Source: Sarcophilus harrisii
Taxonomy: Eukaryota > Chordata > Mammalia > Dasyuromorphia > Dasyuridae
Assembly (NCBI RefSeq): GCF_902635505.1
Contig: NC_045431.1
Span: 15,097,001-15,161,000, forward strand
Length of the DNA stretch: 64,000 nucleotides
Reading direction: 5' to 3'
The translations under genes and the position numbers were made by a program. Under the pieces are notes generated by a model. That model was not told where the DNA came from. It did not search any database and saw only the letters and a list, made by a program, of their open reading frames with translations. Of this stretch, positions 1 to 42,910 are shown one piece after another (the stretch's first letter is position 1; each line of letters opens with the position of its first letter).

Positions 1-793
1 ATCTTAAGAAATATATAAATTTTATTAAGATAAAACAATTGTTATTCCATGGGTTGATTCTAAAAATTGGGTGGAGATAGAGAAGAACAGGCAAATTAAA
101 CACAAAACTTCCCACTTAACATTTACATTACTGAGTACCTATCATATGCATGGGATAACAAGCTGAGAAGTTCCAATGAACAGAACTAATTTTTTAGGTA
201 GCTAACTTTAAAACAGCTTCTAAAAGACCCTTCAGATAGCTGATAAGATTACCAATACACTCCCCGAACTGTTACTCACTTGACCCATCACAAACTATTC
301 CTATCCTTTGGGATTTGTTTTAAGTAAGTTTTCAAAGACAAAAATAAAACCAAAAATTTTAAGAGTTTCTTGCCTTCCTAGACTAATAATGGGACCAATT
401 TTTGCAAAGGCAGATTTGTAGAATAAGGGCAAGTGTCTTCTCTAGCATCTTCCTTCAGAGCTGACTCCTCAGACCTCAAAGGCTCTTCAATCTTGGAATA
501 GAAATGTAAATAAAAATTCTTTGGCAGCTACCTGATACTCAAGAACCTCCACTTGAAAGTGGTATCTGAACTGTAATTAAATTAATCAGAAGTTGCGGTT
601 GTAGCTTTCTTGGAAATGACCCACATACCCTTGGCACACCAGCGTATGTACTTTCACTGTGTACAGAGCAAAGAAGAAACCCTCAACACTGATACTAATC
701 CAAATTACTCCCCAGCTCCTCCCAGAACACAGTCGTGCTCACAAGGGGTGATGCAATATACAATATATTTATAATTAAATACATTTAATTTAC
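1..793 (-). other. SEPSECS intron 8 (partial), no feature recognised
   Basis: AT-rich sequence. No further SEPSECS exon can be read on the minus strand, and no repeat family was recognised with confidence. Confidence 0.6.
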
Positions 794-32557
<31,764 letters not shown>

Positions 32558-32719
32558 GGCGCCCGCGGCGGCAGTCGCGCGGGGGGCCGAGGACTGGCAG
32601 ACCAGGCGGAACCCAGGTGCAGAGCGTCCGCGGCGAGTCACGGAGACGCTGCGCGCAGGGGCGTGGCCATTCCCACCTCTTCCTTCTCTCCCCACACCCC
32701 CGCTCCTCGGGAGAACGGA

Positions 32720-32727
32720 GCATGCGC
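32720..32727. promoter_or_regulatory. NRF1-like site
   Basis: The octamer gcatgcgc, part of the palindromic NRF1 consensus, lies about 165 bp upstream of the SEPSECS ATG. It is followed at 32730-32734 by tgacg, a CRE half-site. Such sites are common in CpG-island promoters. Confidence 0.5.
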
Positions 32728-32747
32728 GGTGACGCCCGGTAATAATG

Positions 32748-32761
32748 CCAGCAGGGGGCGG
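32748..32761 (+). promoter_or_regulatory. CTCF-like core motif
   Basis: ccagcagggggcgg matches the consensus CCASYAGRKGGCRS at all 14 positions. It sits about 190 bp upstream of the SEPSECS start codon inside the CpG island, with the motif reading on the plus strand, opposite to the gene. Confidence 0.6.
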
Positions 32762-32809
32762 GGAGAATAAGGCAGCAAGCTCCACCCCTTCTCCTAGGAA
32801 ACACTTCTA

Positions 32810-32814
32810 ATTGG
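32810..32814 (-). promoter_or_regulatory. Inverted CCAAT box (NF-Y type)
   Basis: attgg on the plus strand gives CCAAT in the direction of SEPSECS, about 255 bp upstream of the ATG. The position suits an NF-Y site in a TATA-less promoter. Confidence 0.5.
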
Positions 32815-33021
32815 TCGGAAGCCTTGATTGTTCCGGAGCCGCTGTTAGGCAAACAGAATTCGTCCTCCCACAAGAATAAGTCAGCATTTCTCGCGGGGTG
32901 GAATGAAGTAAGCTGTTTACCTCATACTGTGAGCAAACACAGGGATTACAAATCACCATCGATCCCCCCTGAACGGGGAATCAAATCTTTTAGTCTGGGA
33001 AGCCCTTGTCCTTCCTCGAAA

Positions 33022-33073
33022 GGGCGGGACTAGTCACCAGGCAACCAGTGGGCGGGGCTTTTCTCTCTCCAAT
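33022..33073 (+). promoter_or_regulatory. GC boxes and CCAAT box upstream of SEPSECS
   Basis: gggcggg at 33022-33028 and gggcggggc at 33050-33058 are Sp1-type sites. ccaat follows at 33069-33073 on the plus strand. They lie about 470-515 bp from the SEPSECS start. They could be distal promoter elements or part of a divergent promoter reading to the right; no gene is visible there. Confidence 0.45.
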
Positions 33074-33109
33074 CCGCTCTGCCCAGAATGGGAACGCCCC
33101 TCCCTGCTG

Positions 33110-33479
33110 ATGCCCTGGGAACCTCGGAGTGAACTTTGCCTCGATTACCGTCCTCTGGAAAAATCAAGCCTTTTCAATCCATTTGGGGTTTCCTATGTGG
33201 ATTGTTGGACTCCTTTTCAGGAGCCACGGATTTGCCCGATCTGGTTCAGCCCTCTCATATTCTACACTTGATGACCTTATTTTCCCCAAGACTAGCTTTA
33301 AGAGATTTTTTTTAAATATATAATTAAAACACTTTTTAAAGTTCAAAAGTAGTGATTTAAGAAATAGGACTGCAAGAAAACTAGGGTGATGTAAGAAAAT
33401 CCAATTAGATAAGTTACATCCTAAATATCTATCCATTTATACTGCCTCTATAGGCATGCATTATTTGTGCATGTGGAAA
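33110..33479. other. Region just upstream of SEPSECS, no gene seen
   Basis: Falls back quickly to AT-rich sequence. The 64-codon plus frame here has no recognisable similarity. Confidence 0.5.
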
Positions 33480-33610
33480 CCAGCAAACTGTAAGCTTCAT
33501 GAAGGCAATGACCAGCTCTTAATTAGACTTTCTATCTCAATATCACCCCAACTGTACACCCTAGCACAGGACTCTAAACACCTCTAGTATATAATAAATA
33601 TTTACCAAAT
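33480..33610 (+). repeat. L2 3' tail
   Basis: 'ctgtaagcttcatgaaggca' and 'ccctagcacaggactct' ending 'taataaatatttac'. Confidence 0.6.
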
Positions 33611-34373
33611 GAAAAATAAAAGATCTAAGACTTACTAAATATTGAGAAATCTTAGAAGAAAGTCAAAATACGACTGGATAAAGTAAAGTTGGAGCAGTAT
33701 CAAATCAATTTCCTTTCCTCTTTTTGCCAGGAAGATCAAAGAGAATCTTTAGGAACAGCAGCATCACATGGTGGGCATTAGTCCAAATACAGAATTGGAG
33801 ATTGTTGCCAAAGAAAAGGTGGGTACCCAGTACCTAGCGCAGTGCATTGTTCATAACTACATATTTCAAGGAAATGTAATTTTGTTGCTGTGCATACTTT
33901 CTCCGATGACACAGATCAAAACCTTTCTATATGGTGGGAGGAATATAAAAATAAAACAAAAAACCCTCCTATAACATAGTAGATAGTGTTGAAAAGTTGT
34001 TGAAACCAAAAAAAAAAAAAAAAAGTCATCACCCTACAACTAACCCAGTAGTGAGTTTCTCTGAATTTAGCGAGGTTGGTCCTTGGACAACAACAATATA
34101 TATAGTGCATCATCAGCTCCATACTCAAAGCTTAACATGGTGGGACCTACTCATGTTTGTCTTTCACTGATATAGCTTTTGAGATTCCAAGTTCACCTTC
34201 ACACCAAGAAGGATAGAATAGGACTTTAGTCCAAAGCCATTCACATTTCATAAATATTTGCTGAGTTGAAGACTGGGGATCATCTGCTCATTAAATGCCC
34301 AGGAAGAAATGCCAAAGGCGTCATAATTAGCAGAATTTATGCAATATTGCCACAAACTGGCATCCTTTATTAG

Positions 34374-34670
34374 TAATTGCAAAATCTCAAGAACATTAGT
34401 TTACAGCCAATTGAAAGTCAGTGATAAAGGATGGTCTTATATGTCTGTATCCAATCACAATATATAAAGTTTTAATTGCAAAGACTCAAGAACATTAGTT
34501 TATAACCAATTGAAAGTCAGGGATAAAGGATGGTCTTATATGTCTGTATCCAATCACAATATATAAAGTTTTAATTGCAAAGACTCAAGAACATTAGTTT
34601 ATAACCAATTGGAAGTCAGTAATAAAGGATGGTCTTATATGTCTGTATCCAATTACAATATATAAAGTTT
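34374..34670. repeat. Tandem array, 3 units of 99 bp
   Basis: Units at 34374-34472, 34473-34571 and 34572-34670, each starting 'taattgcaaa' and holding 'ggatggtcttatatgtctgt' and 'atatataaagtttta'. Neighbouring units differ at about four or five places apart from the last few bases of unit 3. No family was recognised; there is no open frame through it. Confidence 0.95.
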
Positions 34671-35099
34671 TAAAAGTTGCAGGTATAAAAAGAGAACACT
34701 TATCTCTCAGGAATCCTCCTCAAAAACAGGGAAGCTGAACAAGAAAGGATTACTGTTGTGTGTTACACATTACAGAAGTAATTATGTGTGGCCCTGAATT
34801 GCCCCAGAGGCAGGTATAAGTACTAGGTATAGCCTACAACTCTTCTGGAAGAACTAGACCATCCTGGTCTGAAAGGATCCTATTGCTTAGGCTAAGTTCA
34901 GTATAAGAAGAAGTTGTCTTTTGTGAATTCTGTGTGTAATGTGGAAAAGATCAAAGTATTTCAACATTTAAAGTTGAAAAGAAGATGAGAGAGAGCAAAT
35001 AGAAATATGGAATACCATTAATCTATTGCACTAGGTAGAGGCTTAATAATTGATTGAGATAGGGATTGGAGACCAGCAATGAACTCAATTCAGTGAGCC

Positions 35100-36050
35100 A
35101 GAGTTGATGAATCCCAAAATCAGCCTTGAGGTATCCTTGTAGAAAAGATTTTATTCTGACATAAAACAAGCAAAAGTTTAGACACTTCTTTCCAGTCTGA
35201 GAGAGAATCAGGCCATGTCTAGGAAACTTGTTACAATTAGATTAGAAAGTTTAGATGTCAATCTGGGAGTTTTATTTTATATATTATTATCTTACTATCT
35301 TACCCCTCTCATAAATAAAATCTCAACAAAATGTTCATTGGCCTGGAGGATATAGCAACAGGAAAAGAAAGCAGAGGGAGGGCTAGAAATAGGTTTCAAG
35401 GAAGAGTAGACCCCCTCCCCAATTTAAAAATAATTGATTTTTACAAAAAGAAATAGTACCAGAAAAACAGGGAGATAAGTGTTAGTCTACATTCAGGAAG
35501 CCAGACCAGTTTGAGGTTCTGGAAGCACAGTATTATGAATTCAGGTTCAGCTATCATGCAGGTTGAAAAATCTTGCCCAAGATGGGGTGTAATCTCTTGC
35601 TAAAGATGGGGTCTCCCGGACAAGTGCCAAGCAGAGGAGTGACTTCTCCAAGAAGTTGAGTCAAGTTAGTCAAATCATAAAGGCCCAAGAATAGAAGCTT
35701 CACAGGCCCTTCTGTCAGCATGCATTATTGCCAGGAGTGGCAGGGTAAATTGGCCCATGGCCACACTGACGTATCATTTAGGGCAGAGATAAGGAATAGA
35801 TATGGCCAAGAACAGGGCCGTTTCTATTTAATTTAATTCTGTTAAATTAATAATTTAATTACTAGGACCCCCCAACTCCTGTTATCAGATTACAGGGTCT
35901 CTTGTCAGAAAGGAGCACTTCTTGAGAAGTTGGGCATGTACCATAAGACGTACTTGTTGCCCATCTCTGCCTCCCCTGCCCGTGGTTTGCTGGGAGGACA
36001 CATCAAACTCCTGATTATCTGTAGTGAACTTCCCTGCTCTGATAGACAAT
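35100..36050 (-). mobile_element. Possible LTR-element fossil, weak
   Basis: A stretch of unassigned sequence whose left end carries, on the minus strand, an AATAAA-type signal and a following region that look like the R/U5 part of an LTR. No internal genes or matching second LTR were seen. If it is an LTR relic it is old and broken. The family was not assigned. Confidence 0.2.
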
Positions 36051-36174
36051 AGAAACGACTCAGCCCCTTTCCTTTAGGACTTTCTCCTCTTACATTTTCT
36101 CTCCTTCAGGTGGTGATGGTTTGCATCAGAGACACACAGCTGTACATGAACCAAAGACTCACAGAATTCTAATC

Positions 36175-37150
36175 TAGATGCATTATCTCCCACTCCCCAT
36201 GTCAATCTGGTGCCCAGTCCTACCAATCCTATTCTGCTAACCTCTCTCCTATGGACTCCCTTCTCTCTTCTGCCATGGCCACCAGCCTGGCTCAGCTCTT
36301 CATCACCTGGTTCTTGTTATTTAGTCGTGATCCTTGGGACCAATTGGCCATGGAGGTTTCTTGGCCAGAATCCTGATCTGGTTTGTCATTTCCTTCTCTA
36401 GGTTAATGCAGGCAGGGAGTAAGTGATTTGCTCAGGGTCACACAGCTAATAAGTGTCTGAAGTCACATTTAATCTCAGGGCTTTCTGCCTCCAAGCCCAG
36501 TGTTCTTATCCACCGGACCACCTAGTTTCATCACCTCATACCTGGACTATCACAGCAGCCTACTGACTGGTCTCTGCCTCAAGTCTCTCCCCATTCCAGT
36601 CCTTTCTCCATTTGGGTATCAAAGTGATCTTACTAAAACTTGCTCTAGTCAATCAATTCATAGAGTCCAGGATCAAATATAACATCCTCTGTTTGCTGTT
36701 CCCAATGCTTCCCAGTCTGACCTATACTTAGCATTTCAGTTTTCTTACACTTTACTCCCCTCTAAGTATTTTACAATCCATGGAGATTGGCCTTCTTTCA
36801 TTGTTCCTCAAACAAGACACTCCATCTTCCAACTAAGGGCATTTTCTCTGGCTGACATCCTTGAACACTCTTCCTTCTTATCTATATCTTCTGGCTTCCT
36901 TTAAGTCCCAGCTAAAATCTCACTTCTAAAAAGACCTATGCTGATCTCCCTTAATGTTAATACCTTCCTTCTGAGATTATCTCCAATTTATCTTGTTTAT
37001 ACACTGCTGTTTGTATATTATCACCACCATCAGAATGTGAGCTCTTTGAGAGCAGGATCTGGTTTTTCTTTTTTGCTTTTCTCTGTATCTTCAACATTTC
37101 TTACAGGGACTAACACATAGTAGGTGCTTAATAGATGTTTATTGACTCTT
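36175..37150 (+). repeat. L2 LINE 3' end, split by a SINE
   Basis: Sense L2 on both sides of the SINE at 36309-36526: 'cctggactatcacagcagcc', 'caatgcttcccagtctgacc' and the tail 'cacatagtaggtgcttaat'. Confidence 0.8.
36309..36526 (-). mobile_element. MAR1 CORE-SINE with 10-bp target duplication
   Basis: Antisense MAR1 text ('gtttgtcatttccttctct', 'cagggtcacacagctaataa'). Flanked by ttcatcacct at 36299-36308 and 36527-36536. Inserted into the L2 copy, where the text resumes exactly. Confidence 0.85.
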
Positions 37151-37929
37151 AAGGGCCAGGGCAATTCTCTGAGAGCCTCCACAGCTGTGGATCATAACAT
37201 CTGAAGGAGTTGCTGACACAGGTGTTGCAGAATGGGAATGAGATAAACTGGAGGCAGAGGGAAGAGGAGAAAGGTCAGGCAACGCAGCAGCCTCTCAGTC
37301 AAAGAGGTCAGAGAACAGCAATTGTGTCCCTTTCCTTATATCATCCTCTCATAAGAGGAGATCCATTCTGGGTTGGATCTCCAGAAGCCACCGTCAGGTG
37401 GCTCCCGTGTATTCCAACAATTGACTGACTAACAATCTTGAGAAATGGACATTTCCAGTCTTGGAAATTTGAACCTTGGAAGTTAAATCTTATGCTTAAT
37501 CCTAATTTCAAGTCATTCAGACTAAAGGAAGTCAGACACTAACTGATCAGGAGACCAGAACCTTGCCAACCTTCCATGATTGCTATGAGATGCTCAGACA
37601 CTACAAATCTTTTCTCAGTCCTCCAAAGGAATTTTATCTTCTGAATGGAATATAATAAGTATAATGAGAAGTATTATTTTATGTTTCCTATTTTTATTCC
37701 TGCATACATGAGGCCTCTGTGTTTTAGACATTTCATGTGGGACAAAATAAAAATGTTGCACCATGCCAGAAACTCTTTAATCGCCTTTGTGGGAAGGGAT
37801 TCTTTTGGGGAGTCCCTAGACGTGAACTTAGTGTGCTTTAGAGTTTTTCCTGAAAGAATACAGGTGGAAAGAGGCAGAAAGATAAGCATGATCCTCTTTG
37901 GGGTCAGGGTCCCCAAGACTTAATATAGA

Positions 37930-38060
37930 GATCCATGACATCAGGGAAGTAGATTTATGTGGGGAAGGGTTATGCAAGGAATTGCTCACTTTCCCCTCCA
38001 GAACCATGTGGGTCCAGTGGCCAGATATAGATCAGGATGATTGGAGATGGACGTGGATAC
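37930..38060 (+). repeat. Marsupial interspersed repeat, family not resolved
   Basis: 'gatccatgacatcagggaag', 'tgtgggtccagtggccagat' and 'gatcaggatgattggagatg' are familiar from many marsupial copies, but the family name was not recalled. Confidence 0.45.
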
Positions 38061-39000
38061 AATGAGAGACTAAAATGAAGAGGTTCAACTTGATAATCTC
38101 CAAAAGTTTCTTATCCGATGATTCTAAGGTAATTTGGAAGAAAAGAGCCAGCAAAAATGACTCATTTGGTTTCCAAGGGAACTCTACTGACTGGAAAAAA
38201 AGGCAATCATCGGATTTTTCACAGACCGGACTAAAGCCCTTAAGTACTTTTCTGTTTATGATCTGGAAGAAAAAATAATAAAATGATGCTCTAAGAAAAA
38301 GCAAAGGCCTACCCTAAGATTAGCAAAAACAGTTCTATTTTAGGAGAGAGAGAAATCAGTTTGAGAGAGCTAGACACCCGCTAGCGACAGGAAGAGTCCA
38401 GCTCCTTAAGACTCCTAGTTAAAGCAGCAATAGAAGAAAATCTGTGTGCTGCTTATGTACTTCAGAAATGTTAAGGGCCATGGGCTCTTCAATGCCTCAA
38501 GTACCATAAGTGAGAGAAAGTCACAGACTAGTCTTTAACCAGAATTAGGAGAACGCATTGTGAGATTGACTCTGGTGAACTTGTGATTATCTCGGTGGGA
38601 ATAGTGCTTCTGCCAAGGCAGTTCTCAGCTTTCTAATTCCCTTCCATTCTTGACCTGGCTTTCCCACAAATACTCCATAAAGAATTCATCCGATTCTTCG
38701 GAGGTTCCTCTTGTTCTTTTGCTGTCTGAGAGCACCCATGTGCCATTCTCTGTCCATCTACAGTGTCTTATTCTTGTAATGTGGCTAATTCACCTTCCTT
38801 TTCTGGTGATATATGCCCTTGACAATGCATTTTATGGCATTTCTTATATGTCAGTTCTAATTTGCTCCACAATGCACCAGACTGTATTCGGCAGTTATAA
38901 TAATAGTTGAAGTATAGGGAGAAAAATGCTTCATTTAAACAGAGCTGCGGTTTAAAAAAAAATTTTTTTTGCTCTAAATTGTATTTGACATCATTTATAT
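38061..39000. other. Intergenic, no firm feature
   Basis: A plus frame of 86 codons at 38650-38910 is rich in hydrophobic residues but has no recognised similarity and no gene context. The text around 38600-38880 may be an old repeat. Confidence 0.35.
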
Positions 39001-39009
39001 GCTGCAGAA

Positions 39010-39650
39010 GGCAGCATGTGCCAGGTAAGTCAAACTACCACCACTGCTTTGACCACACTCTCCCCTAAGACCCTAATGAGGACAGAACAGGACCTTGAAC
39101 CAAGAGTATAGTTGTGATCATCCAAACCATCAGACCTGCTTTTAGTGCACCTCCCAGAGCCATCATCGAAGGGCAAAATCATGGTAGTGATGGATTTCAT
39201 CTTCTTCACCACTTCCAACAGCAACTGCTTAGGAACTGCCATTAACAGACCCAGGAGCTCTAGGAGTGACAGCACCCCTCCCCCAGACTATTATGGCTAC
39301 TTCTAGCCCAGCCTTCACAGCCATCATCAGGGGAAAACAATCCTGAGAAGAAGGGACCAAGAGTACTTACAAAAGTTAAAAAAACTAATTTAACTAAAAC
39401 AACAAGGCACCCCTGAAGGGGAGATAGGAGGATAACTTGTACCAGACAAATCAAAATCCCACTATCATTCTGACCACCACCTCTCTTCATGCCCTGATGG
39501 GAAGTCAAGAACTCTGAACCCAAGAGCCTTGGGAAGAGAAATATTTTCAGCCCAGTATCTTCAAACATCATCGTGGGAAGCAAATCTTATGGAGTTACAG
39601 CCCAGCAACTGCTCCTAAAGGTGCTGTGGTCTTCTGGGACATCTACTGAT
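39010..39650. repeat. Internally repetitive stretch, two diverged units
   Basis: The stretch starting at about 39018 ('ccaggtaagtcaaactacca', then 'ccttgaaccaagag') recurs at about 39442 ('ccagacaaatcaaaatccca', then 'ctctgaacccaagag'). Phrases like 'agccatcatc' appear several times. It leads straight into an L2 tail, so it could be the upstream part of an L2-related element. Confidence 0.5.
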
Positions 39651-39759
39651 GTCCAAGAAAAAAAAATTGTCTTGTCACCAAAGTCTTTGACACCATCAAA
39701 TTGGTCTCTCATCAGAAATTGAAATGATTTTTTCAGTGGAAATGACATTAAAGAAGAGG

Positions 39760-39950
39760 CACTGCCATCTGCTTTGTCACTGTACCCAAAGGACCATGGG
39801 ACCTTTCTCTCTGACTTGTATCTGAAACCTTCCATATGGGTTGTGCTCCCCCTAAAATGTGAACTCCTTGAGAGCAGAAACCAGATCATCTTACTTCTCT
39901 TTGTATTCCCAGTACTTTGCACATATTAAGTGCTTTAATCATTCATCCAA
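39760..39950 (+). repeat. L2 3' tail
   Basis: 'atgtgaactccttgagagca' and 'gtattcccagtactttgca' ending 'attaagtgctttaatc'. Confidence 0.7.
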
Positions 39951-39960
39951 ATGCAAATTA

Positions 39961-40060
39961 GTATATATATATATATATATGTATGTATATATATACATAC
40001 ATATATATATATATACTTGCATACACACGCACATACACACATATATTTGTGACAGCAGAG
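39961..40060. repeat. Palindromic AT/AC microsatellite
   Basis: (ta)n, 'gtatgtatatatatacatac' and (at)n form a near-perfect palindrome, followed by 'acacacgcacatacacacat'. Could form a cruciform. Confidence 0.9.
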
Positions 40061-40384
40061 TCAGGTGGTAGATGCTAGACCGAGGTTCACATGAGATTCT
40101 ACCACACTATAGTCATTTTCACTAGTTCACTCCTGTGCTTTCCCTAATAAAATGCAGCAAAATGTCACATAAATAATTAATTAACTGGTGGTAAATGGTG
40201 ATAACATATTAATTGTCTACCAGACGGCATTCGGACTACCTGTAAGTAGCCTACCAACTAAGACATGATTTAGAATAGAGATAAAGGTAAATAGACCTGT
40301 GATTTCTTGGCACACAGAATTCCCAGGAGACAAAAGTCTGTCTGTACTTCTATCTCTTCTCTGCAAGTTAAGGACTTCAGGAAC

Positions 40385-40510
40385 TCTCTAAAGCACTTGA
40401 GCAAGTGACTTGCTCAAGGTCATGCTGTAATATGTGTCAGAGACAGAATTTGAATCCAGCTCTTTTTGCCTTCAAGGTGAGCCCTCTATCCCTTCTAATA
40501 TGGAGTGATG
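40385..40510 (-). repeat. MIR-like SINE fragment
   Basis: 'gcaagtgacttgctcaaggt' and 'gacagaatttgaatccagc' in antisense MIR order. Confidence 0.65.
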
Positions 40511-40589
40511 TGATGCTCCAAATTACCAAAAATACAACGTCCACCTCATCTGCATTCTTGCCTGAGGAAAACCCAACCAATTGGTTCAT

Positions 40590-40915
40590 GAAACAATACT
40601 CAATCCTCCATTTAGAGAGGGCTCCTGGACTAGCCACTATTCATTCTCCATCCAACTGCATTCCTTTGACCAAACTCTGTTATACCCCAGTGCAGAATAT
40701 CTTCCCCTGGGATACTTAATTCAAAATTTGAAACTTAAGTTTTCTCTTCTTTCCCTGCGCCCCTTAGCTTATTGACTTTGTCTTCTTCCCTCATTGGAGT
40801 ATAAGTTCCTTGACAAGAACTATCTTTCTTTTTCACATCTGTATCCCCATTCCTTAGTACAGGGCCTCACACATAGTAACCTTTCAGTGAATGTATATTA
40901 ATTAATTGACAACAC
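40590..40915 (+). repeat. L2 3' end
   Basis: 'ggagtataagttccttgaca' and 'tatccccattccttagtaca' followed by 'cacacatagtaacctt'. Confidence 0.7.
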
Positions 40916-41409
40916 ATCGCCATGCCTCCATAGGTGTTACTGAAGCTGCTGACATTGTAACCCAGAGGAAATAATCATAAAAACCTTTTTTATAATCTCG
41001 AGGTTTGCTACCTCTCTGGGGTTGCTCTCTGATGATTCTACATGGAGATACAGTTGCCATCTAACAGCTCTCTGATGAATCGTGGCTACTATGTAGCCTC
41101 TTTCCTAAACGGGGGTGAGGACAGTTATCTCCAGGACATAATTTAGCTCTTTTGAGATTCAGATCCTTGGCCACATCCAGCCAGCCAGTGAGTCAGATGA
41201 AATGTCTTCTGAACTCACTTTGCTTCCCTCCAGAAACAAGATCCCCAGGTCAGCCTATATTTGTGTTGGAGAAAATTGCCTCTGGGGATGCAAAAATGAA
41301 CAAAGTGAATTTAAAAGACAGATTTGACTGGAAGGATCAATCCGAATCCTGTTTCTATTTCTCTAACTAACACCTTCAAGAGATGGATATAGATAGAACC
41401 TTGGAGTGG

Positions 41410-41590
41410 GGAAAATCCCACTTCAAATTTCAAATTAAGTGCACTAGGTGCATAACAATGTGTTTCACTGCATTTCTCTGAGCCTCAGTTTTCTTAGCTG
41501 TAAAATGGGGGATAATAATTACCTACCTCACAGGGTTGCTGTGGGATAAAGGAAAAGCTATAGAAATGTGATTAAAAAGTGTTGTGTAAG
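41410..41590 (+). repeat. MIR SINE
   Basis: 'ctgagcctcagttttcttag', 'tgtaaaatgggggataataa' and 'cacagggttgctgtgggat' are classic MIR. Confidence 0.85.
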
Positions 41591-41639
41591 TGAAGATATA
41601 AATATGTATATATACATACATGTGTGAGAAATTTCCCAT

Positions 41640-41850
41640 ATTTCAGTCCTTACACTGGGCTCTACCATGCTCCAAGACTGGGTCCTTTCTTTCTCAGCCC
41701 CTTTCCTCTTTTCAGTTTCCTTTATGCTTTGTATTCCCCCAATTAGATTATCAGATCCTTGAGTCCTTAAGGATAAAGACTGTCTTTCTTTTAATTATTT
41801 TTCTCTCTAGCACTTAACATAATGCCTGCACATAGTAGTGATAAAAAAAA
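41640..41850 (+). repeat. L2 3' tail
   Basis: 'ttagattatcagatccttga' and 'tctagcacttaacataatgc' then 'cacatagtagtg'. Confidence 0.7.
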
Positions 41851-42789
41851 AATTATTTACTAATATATCTACATATCTACACACATGTCTATATACATAT
41901 ATATACACAGTGCACATGTGTGTGTGTCCAGATAGAGGATTCAAACCTAAAAAGCTCAAATATGGAGAAACATTTACAAAAATTCAAAACTTTTAACTTT
42001 GATTTGTGCTAAGTAGAATAAACCAAGTTTTACCCAAGTGAGAAATAGTTCAGTTGCTTTTCTCTACCTTTCAAAGTAATCAAAGGAAAGTTTTCAAAGC
42101 ATGAATGTCTCATGAGTATCTGCTAATAGAGTTTGCTTACTCGGTTTAGCTCCTTAGAGATAACTTAACATTTGCATTACTAACAGCCTTTTTAAAAAGT
42201 GTGTTGATATTCTGGTTGAGAATGGACCTAAATTGTTCTCTGTATTTAGATAGGTCCCATATGGCTGTTCAAATAGGTACACCCATCTGCACATGGGCAT
42301 TTTACCACATAGAATCCAAAACATTTATGTGGACTGAATAAAGTCATTTATTTAAATGTACGGTTAAGTAGGTTCAGATTTGACTAAATAAGCATATTAT
42401 TTTATCCAACTCTGGATCAGCCTCCCAGACCCAAGGCAAATAGATATTAGAAAGATCCACTATTGGGATCTCCTCCATTATTGTTCTTCCTTCCACCTCT
42501 CTTCCCCTTATCCCAAGTTGCTTACCCCTTATTAAGGCTGCCAATGGCTATTCACACCATGGAGATAACATGAGTCAAAAACTATAATCTTTCTAATGAA
42601 GTCAAGCCCCACCAGGCCCTACCACTGCATTTTAAGATCCATGGGGCTTTATCATGATAATGGTACTGAGATAATATTTGAAAAGCACTTGACAGACCTT
42701 TAAATATAAATTCTAGCTATTAGCAACTGCAGCCTCCCTCCCTCTATATTTTCAGTAACATAAGGAAAAAACTTGCCATTTGCCCTGAA

Positions 42790-42910
42790 GCTAAACTCTT
42801 TTTGGTTTTGTCTCTTCCAATTAGGGTATGAGCTCCTTGAAGGAAGAAACCTTCCTTTTCTATTTGTATCCCCAATATTTAGCACACTCCTTGGCAGAAA
42901 ATGAGCTCTC
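42790..42910 (+). repeat. L2 3' tail
   Basis: 'gggtatgagctccttgaagg' and 'tgtatccccaatatttagca'. Confidence 0.7.

Noticed and set aside
34680-34970. TATA-like motif and short direct repeats suggesting a solitary LTR
   Set aside because: No terminal TG/CA pair, target duplication or partner sequence could be fixed, so no call was made.
39260-39922. Neighbouring minus frames of 107 and 111 codons
   Set aside because: They lie over the internally repetitive stretch and an L2 tail read backwards; no splice or start context and no family match.
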